Source: Niabella aurantiaca DSM 17617
GTDB lineage: Bacteria; Bacteroidota; Bacteroidia; Chitinophagales; Chitinophagaceae
Reading direction: 5' to 3'
Assembly: GCF_000374125.1 (NCBI RefSeq)
Contig: NZ_KB893645.1
Span: 297,131-361,130 of the forward strand
Length of the DNA stretch: 64,000 bases
The notes beneath the pieces were generated by a model. That model saw only the letters and a program-made list of their open reading frames with translations, did not search any database and was not told where the DNA came from. This document shows positions 59,590-64,000 of this stretch, piece after piece; the first letter of the stretch is position 1, and every line of letters begins with the position of its first letter. The translations under genes were made by a program, and so were the position numbers.

Positions 59590-61116
59590 ATGAAGAAGAT
59601 CTTTTTGAGCATGGCGTTGCTGCTGGGGATGCATACTGTATTTGCGCAAACAGCGAACCGTCCGAATGTACTGATCATTTATACGGATGACCTGGGTTAC
59701 GGGGACCTGAGCTGTAATGGTGCCCGGATCGTGCCTACGCCTCATATTGACCGGCTGGCGCAAAACGGCATTAATTTTTCGAATGCACATGCAACGGCCT
59801 CAACCTGTACACCCTCGCGGTATTCCTTGCTTACCGGCCGGTATGCCTGGCGCAAGGAGGGAACAAATATCCTGCCGGGAGACGCCAACCTGGTGATCCC
59901 TACCAATATCACTACGCTGCCCAAGGTCTTTCAGCAGGCTGGATATCTGACGGGTGTGGTAGGGAAATGGCACCTGGGCCTGGGTAACCGGTCGCCGGTG
60001 GACTGGAACAGGGAAGTAACTCCCGGCCCGCGGGAAGTAGGATTTAATTATTCATTTATTTTCCCGGCAACGGCCGACAGGGTTCCTACGATTTTTATGG
60101 AAAACCAGCAGGCGTTGGGGTTGGAAAAGAACGATCCGATTGCGGTAGATTATCGCAAAGCGTTTCCCGGGGAGCTGACGGGGAAAGCGCACCCGGAACT
60201 GTTGAAGCAGCACAATGATCCCCGGCAGGGGCACGACGGCCATATTGTGAACGGGATCGGGCGGATCGGGTTCATGAAAGGCGGCAGGCGCAGTGAATGG
60301 ACGGATGAGGAGCTGGGATATGTTTTCAGCAATAAAGCCCTGGACTTCATTGACCGGAGCATGAAAGAGAAAAAGCCGTTCTTTCTTTATTACGCCATTC
60401 ATAACATTCATGTGCCGCGCATGCCCGGTACGGCCTTTAAAGGAAAAAGCAAACTGGGCTACAGGGGAGATGTGATCCTGGAAATGGATCACAGCGTGGG
60501 CGTTATGATGAATGCCCTCAAAGAAAGAGGGTTGCTGCGCAATACGGTGGTTATTTTCAGCAGCGACAATGGCCCGGTATTGAACGACGGATACCTGGAT
60601 CAGTCTGCGGAAACGGCCGCAGCGCTGGATCACAGGCCGGGGGGGATTTACCGGGGAGGCAAGTACAGCGCTTTTGAAGCGGGTACCCGGGTGCCGTTTA
60701 TTGTACAGTGGCCCGCCAGGGTTGCTGCAGGTAAGCGGTCCGCTGCGCTGGTAAGCCAGGTGGATCTGATGGCTTCCTTTGCTTCGCTGCTGGGTGTCCG
60801 GTTGCCGGCAGGAGAGTTTACCGACAGCCGGGATTACCTCACTACCTTATTGGGCAAAAGCAGCCGGGATCGCAACTTTATCATTGAACAGCCGGGCAAC
60901 CATGCATTGAGCATTGTAAAAGACGGCTGGAAGTATATGACACCATCCAAAGGCCCGGCGCTGATGAGTGCTGTAAATATAGAAACCGGGTACAGTGCGC
61001 AGGATCAGTTATACAACCTGAAGAAGGATCCGGGCGAGCGCGTCAATCTTGCCGGGAAATATCCGCAGCGGGTACAGGAGCTGAAGGCGCTACTGAAAAG
61101 GACCATGGAAGAATAG
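59590..61116 (+). CDS. Second secreted formylglycine-dependent sulfatase
   Basis: 508 residues from MKKIFLSMALLLGMHTVFAQ; the frame is open for 87 more codons upstream, but the signal peptide fixes this start. Motifs: YTDDLGYGDLSCNG (metal Asp pair), CTPSRYSLLTG (Cys73, CxPxR), GKWHLGLG and FSSDNGPVLNDG. It is distinct from the neighbour in the catalytic loop and the C-terminal half, so the two probably act on different sulfate positions. A maturase (anSME) is not in the window and must be encoded elsewhere. Convergent with tag 15 bases downstream. Confidence 0.93.
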   Translation: MKKIFLSMALLLGMHTVFAQTANRPNVLIIYTDDLGYGDLSCNGARIVPTPHIDRLAQNGINFSNAHATASTCTPSRYSLLTGRYAWRKEGTNILPGDANLVIPTNITTLPKVFQQAGYLTGVVGKWHLGLGNRSPVDWNREVTPGPREVGFNYSFIFPATADRVPTIFMENQQALGLEKNDPIAVDYRKAFPGELTGKAHPELLKQHNDPRQGHDGHIVNGIGRIGFMKGGRRSEWTDEELGYVFSNKALDFIDRSMKEKKPFFLYYAIHNIHVPRMPGTAFKGKSKLGYRGDVILEMDHSVGVMMNALKERGLLRNTVVIFSSDNGPVLNDGYLDQSAETAAALDHRPGGIYRGGKYSAFEAGTRVPFIVQWPARVAAGKRSAALVSQVDLMASFASLLGVRLPAGEFTDSRDYLTTLLGKSSRDRNFIIEQPGNHALSIVKDGWKYMTPSKGPALMSAVNIETGYSAQDQLYNLKKDPGERVNLAGKYPQRVQELKALLKRTMEE

Positions 61117-61131
61117 CGCGCTGCTGCCACG

Positions 61132-61677
61132 TTATTGCCGCAGCCACATGGGCTTTTTTTTCACGATCTTTTTATAGGTGGGACAATCTTCAGCATGGCA
61201 GCCCGGCAAATACCCGGTGCTCATTAAAAATTCGTTTACGATCTCGCCCCCGGTGAATTTAAAGTGCTTTTTGAACAGCTTTACCCATTCTTCTTTTGTT
61301 TTGGGATGGTGCTGATCCAGCCAGTTTTTAAAAGATCCGAATTCCTTTTGAAGGGACAGGATCACTTTTGCGTTTTCAATGGCGGCATTAATTTTTAACC
61401 GGTTGCGGATGATGCCGGCATCCTGCATCAGGACATCGAATTTTTTCTGTTTGTACCTGCTCACTTTAAGGATGTCGAACCGGTCAAAGGCTTTGTAAAA
61501 AGCTTCTTTCTTTTTCAGGATGGTTTCCCAGCTCAGCCCCGCCTGGTTGATCTCCAATACCAGGCGCGCAAATAGTTCATTATCCGATTCCAGCGGGAAG
61601 CCATATTCGGTATCGTGATAGGTTTCGTGGACGGTGCCCTTACCTTTTTCCCTGACAAATGTGCAGTAAAATGACAT
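61132..61677 (-). CDS. tag: DNA-3-methyladenine glycosylase I
   Basis: 181 residues from MSFYCTFVREKG; the longer frame to 61809 would overlap the tRNA promoter. ETYHDTEYGFPLESDNELFARLVLEINQAGLSWETIL is the Tag core (quoted as YHDTEYGFP and ELFARLVLEINQAGLSWETIL in two parts, the second being the substrate pocket). The C-terminal GYLPGCHAEDCPTYKK supplies His and Cys residues for the zinc site. It removes 3-methyladenine from alkylated DNA. The alkB and Ada-like genes lie 7-8 kb away. Confidence 0.92.
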   Translation of the reverse strand: MSFYCTFVREKGKGTVHETYHDTEYGFPLESDNELFARLVLEINQAGLSWETILKKKEAFYKAFDRFDILKVSRYKQKKFDVLMQDAGIIRNRLKINAAIENAKVILSLQKEFGSFKNWLDQHHPKTKEEWVKLFKKHFKFTGGEIVNEFLMSTGYLPGCHAEDCPTYKKIVKKKPMWLRQ

Positions 61678-61710
61678 GCTGCAAAATGCAACATTTTTTT
61701 TGAAAAATAT

Positions 61711-61742
61711 TTTGAAGTTTAAATGACATAACCTTATCTTTG
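61711..61742 (+). promoter_or_regulatory. Promoter of the tRNA-Val gene
   Basis: TTTG at 61711-61714, 20 bases, then TATCTTTG at 61735-61742, a perfect -33/-7 pair. The tRNA starts 71 bases after the box. Confidence 0.75.
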
Positions 61743-61812
61743 CAATCCATTTACAGGACAACACGCTGTAAAACAGGGATAAAGAGGCTTCAGAAGAAGC
61801 CATTGACATATC

Positions 61813-61890
61813 GGGAGTTTAGCTCAGCTGGTTCAGAGCATCTGCCTTACAAGCAGAGGGTCGGCGGTTCGAACCCGTCAACTCCCACCA
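61813..61890 (+). tRNA. tRNA-Val, anticodon TAC
   Basis: Seven-base acceptor stem GGGAGTT / AACTCCC, D-loop AGCTCAGCTGG, anticodon stem-loop TCTGC-CTTACAA-GCAGA with TAC, and T-arm CGGTTCGAACCCG. CCA is encoded at 61888-61890. TAC reads GUA and probably other valine codons. Confidence 0.96.
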
Positions 61891-61900
61891 ATATTTTAGA

Positions 61901-61928
61901 GGGTTTCAGTTTATGAAGCCCTTTTTTT
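61901..61928 (+). terminator. Terminator of the tRNA-Val transcript
   Basis: Stem GGGTTTCA / TGAAGCCC (one G-T pair) with a five-base loop and T7. Confidence 0.85.
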
Positions 61929-62033
61929 ATGCCTGTGTTTTACGTCTGTATTTTATACGGATCGAGTGAAAAGGTGAGGAGTGAAAAATGATTCTTTGCT
62001 CAGGTATGGGAGTAGATCAATCAGGTTCGTAGC

Positions 62034-62423
62034 ATGAAAAAACATTTTCCCATATTGCTCTGCTTTTCGATATTGGCGCTTTTCATCTGTTGGATTTTGC
62101 ATGGACGAACTGTTCAAAAAGACCTTGGAAAGGGAGCATTAATTAGGAATGTCTACATAAAAAGTACTTTTTATTACTATAGATATTCACAGTCCGTATT
62201 CAGCTGCGCTATTATTATTGACGGCCGGGAAAAGATACGGTCTATTCCCACAGACGTACCCTATAGGGTAGGAAGATATTTGGTTGACCACTATTTTTCA
62301 GCTATGTATTCCAAAAAATACGACCAAGTGCATCTTTTGATTCTTCCCGAAGATTTTAAAAAATACGGCTTGCCCTACCCCGACAGCCTGCGGTGGATCG
62401 ATAGCTTAAACAGCAGGTATTAA
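62034..62423 (+). CDS. Membrane-anchored protein, unknown function
   Basis: 129 residues. One N-terminal hydrophobic segment (FPILLCFSILALFICWIL) is followed by a soluble part that is mixed alpha/beta (TFYYYRYSQSVFSCAIII, KKYDQVHLLILPEDF). No family recognised. The gene is clearly more AT-rich than the bulk of the window and lies just after the tRNA gene, which suggests acquired DNA. Confidence 0.6.
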   Translation: MKKHFPILLCFSILALFICWILHGRTVQKDLGKGALIRNVYIKSTFYYYRYSQSVFSCAIIIDGREKIRSIPTDVPYRVGRYLVDHYFSAMYSKKYDQVHLLILPEDFKKYGLPYPDSLRWIDSLNSRY

Positions 62424-62518
62424 AAAGAAGAAAAATTTTGTTTCGCTTTTTTGTCTATGTATTTGTACATGCTGTGGCCGTAAGAAAAGATCTGAAAGAG
62501 GGAACTGCGTTGATATGT

Positions 62519-62902
62519 CTATATTTTAGAAGCAAGATTGTCCAGCGTGATTTTTAACTCAGCGATCTTTCTTTCGTACGTTTCTTTATTTTCGGGAAGG
62601 CTGATTTCAGCTACCAGCTGTTCGTAATGCCGGATCTTACTTACGGCTCTGTTAAAGGATTCATGATCGATAAAATATTCGTCCAGGTCTGCATTGTTTA
62701 TTCCCTTTTTGAGCGCAATTGCCCTGACCGTAGTTATTAACCTCGTTATCTCAGAACTTATCTGCTCGATGGATGGTTTTAGAGCAGATTCTATCGCAGA
62801 CTTAATGATAACGTGCGCTATGACCAGCGATATTGTCAATGAGAGAATAAGAGCAATGTAAAACGATACGGGGATTTCTAATGATGTGGCTGAATCGTAC
62901 AT
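62519..62902 (-). CDS. Membrane-anchored coiled-coil protein, unknown function
   Basis: 127 residues. A single membrane segment near residues 10-32 (FYIALILSLTISLVIAHVII) is followed by about 90 residues of helix with heptad-like spacing of hydrophobics (IEQISSEITRLITTVRAIAL, YERKIAELKITLDNLA), probably a coiled coil. No family recognised. AT-rich like its neighbours. Confidence 0.58.
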   Translation of the reverse strand: MYDSATSLEIPVSFYIALILSLTISLVIAHVIIKSAIESALKPSIEQISSEITRLITTVRAIALKKGINNADLDEYFIDHESFNRAVSKIRHYEQLVAEISLPENKETYERKIAELKITLDNLASKI

Positions 62903-62933
62903 AATGATTGAGTTTTGGGGCTAATTAGAATAT

Positions 62934-63476
62934 TTAAATGGAATGAGGGTTTCGATATTTGTCCGTAGGGAAGCTGTATCTCCGGTTTGTAATATTATCG
63001 GCAGGTTCTTTTATATGAACAGCCCGGCCTGTCATCAAAAAAACAGATCCTTCAGACAACGGATCCAAGGCTGCTTTTGGAAACGACCCGGATACCGATA
63101 TCTCATACTGCATTGCCGGAGTTATTTCCAGGTACCTGTTGCGATACATACACGGCGCTACATATGAATGTTTTTTGTCTCCGGTCGCAATAACGCCTTT
63201 GAGCTCAAAAAGAACCCTATCATGCAATCCCCGGGTTCCGCGCCTGACCGATATATTATCCAGGTTGTTTAGCGACACTTTTTGTCTGATAGCATCCTTG
63301 TTCCAACCGCTGTTTTGAAAGGGGAACGGGTCCACTATAATAGCTATTTCCGGTCGAAGCGTAGCATGTTGTTGAAAGGGTTCCGGGGGGATCTCCCTTC
63401 CATTAGAGGAGGTAAATACTGTAGCGGGGTAAAAAATGATTATGTTTTGCAATCGTTTCGGTTTTGTGTGAATCAA
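62934..63476 (-). CDS. Unknown protein
   Basis: 180 residues, no signal peptide or membrane helix. A beta-rich composition with short charged turns (PEIAIIVDPFPF, RVLFELKGVIATGDKK, YEISVSGSFPK, EGSVFLMTGRAVHI) suggests a single beta-sheet domain. No motif or family is recognised. It lies 31 bases upstream of the coiled-coil gene on the same strand, so the two may be cotranscribed. Confidence 0.5.
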   Translation of the reverse strand: MIHTKPKRLQNIIIFYPATVFTSSNGREIPPEPFQQHATLRPEIAIIVDPFPFQNSGWNKDAIRQKVSLNNLDNISVRRGTRGLHDRVLFELKGVIATGDKKHSYVAPCMYRNRYLEITPAMQYEISVSGSFPKAALDPLSEGSVFLMTGRAVHIKEPADNITNRRYSFPTDKYRNPHSI

Positions 63477-63730
63477 TAACCCGGGGCTTTATGCAAAGCT
63501 AAAGTTTTTTGGGTTTGTGTTTACGGAAACCCGTAATGCCGCTAAAGGATCATCGGGCTTTTTCATCTTTCTTTGGAAGTGCTTTAATTGAAAGGCTAGG
63601 TTCGCGGCGTGCATCCTTAGACCAGGGCTGGTTCCGGGCTTGCACCCCTGATACATTTCATCCGGTTGCCAAGGGGGCTGTTTTTATAGCTTTTATAACA
63701 AAAAAGGGATCAGGTTGAAAAATTGGGGGA

Positions 63731-64000
63731 TCAGGCATAAATATTAGCGAGTCTGAATAGGAAAAAGTTAATATCTCTTACCCCTCTTGCAGCGGCTCTG
63801 AAGGCCTTAATTTTAGCGTTAAAAGATTCTGCCGCTGCATTGGTGCTTCGATTATTAAAATAATTAAGGATACTTTGATGATGGGTTTCAATGGATCTGG
63901 CCACCGTTCGAAATACTTTTAATCCGGAATCTTCCACTTCATTATACCAGAGGGCCAGTTTTTTGAATGCGATTATTTTAGCCGTACAATTGGAAAAAAT
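63731..64000 (-). pseudogene. ISL3-type transposase, C-terminal part, cut by the window edge
   Basis: The frame stays open to the end of the window (about 89 codons shown, ending in TGA at 63731). The C-terminus reads LALWYNEVEDSG, then YFNNRSTNAAAESFNAKIKAF and RGVRDINFFLFRLANIY. The N-A-A-A-E-S-F-N-A-K-I-K stretch with the final catalytic glutamate and the FxxRLxNIY end are typical of the ISL3 (IS204/IS1001) DDE transposases. Only the 3' end is visible, so intactness cannot be judged. The flanking 63477-63730 contains two GGGATCAGG words but no clear terminal inverted repeat. Confidence 0.8.

Noticed and set aside
63509..63718. A 69-codon plus-strand frame between the orphan gene and the transposase
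   Set aside because: No domain, no promoter, and likely part of the insertion-element flank.
61890..64000. Integration-site duplication of the tRNA-Val 3' end
   Set aside because: Looked for repeats of GGTTCGAACCCG and ACTCCCACCA right of the gene; none is present within the window.

Overview
The window is chromosomal DNA of moderate GC content from a member of the Bacteroidota, most probably family Chitinophagaceae (inference). The evidence is the promoter style (-7 boxes TAnnTTTG with a -33 TTG about 19-21 bases upstream), the gene families (stand-alone MnmD, Ada-like AraC/methyltransferase fusion, M13 and M48 lipoprotein peptidases, paired sulfatases, YncE/phosphoesterase fusion, Bacteroidota-type VgrG), and intergenic DNA filled with short iterated phrases. 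No rRNA, CRISPR array, replication origin or complete mobile element is visible. About 53 protein genes and one tRNA gene are supported.

Layout. 0.2-8.5 kb: a phosphoesterase/beta-propeller protein, mnmD, a DUF4126 membrane protein, an AraC regulator with an MFS exporter, an NAD(P)-binding protein, murB and an outer-membrane barrel. 8.5-14 kb: a YiaA-type membrane protein, a Crp-like regulator, a small lipoprotein, an overlapping HipA-like kinase/DUF3037 pair, a small ICHIPP-motif protein and htpG. 14.3-20.1 kb: a secreted YncE/phosphoesterase gene between two imperfect copies of a roughly 185-base repeat, then MATE and DUF445 genes. 20.4-26.7 kb: five minus-strand genes (ethanolamine-type permease, glutamine-synthetase-like ligase, Fe-alcohol dehydrogenase, class I glutamine-amidotransferase-type hydrolase, aldehyde dehydrogenase). 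They read as a gamma-glutamylation route for breaking down an amino alcohol, most simply ethanolamine.

26.9-41.5 kb: prmA, plsY, an M48 lipoprotein peptidase, a DUF3052-like protein, a CAP-domain lipoprotein, a ClC channel, and an FNR-like regulator flanked by two matching operators that probably control the ClC gene and a small membrane protein. These are followed by a radical SAM protein of unknown function, an arginase-fold hydrolase, msrA and a MutS2 without its Smr domain. 42.1-50.3 kb: an orphan type VI secretion effector operon, transcribed vgrG - unknown 459-residue protein - PAAR-like/RHS protein with a deaminase-type toxin tip - SUKH immunity protein. 50.6-57.1 kb: an M13 peptidase, an AlkB plus Ada-like repair pair, and a DinB-family/ABC operon. 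57.7-64 kb: two divergent sulfatases, tag, tRNA-Val and a more AT-rich stretch of orphan genes ending in an ISL3-type transposase cut by the window edge.

The most interesting items are the effector operon with its unrecognised middle gene, the gamma-glutamyl amino-alcohol cluster, the paired FNR-like operators, the -7 boxes lying exactly 4 bases before start codons (predicted leaderless mRNAs), and the intergenic phrase repeats that in three places supply a gene's stop codon.
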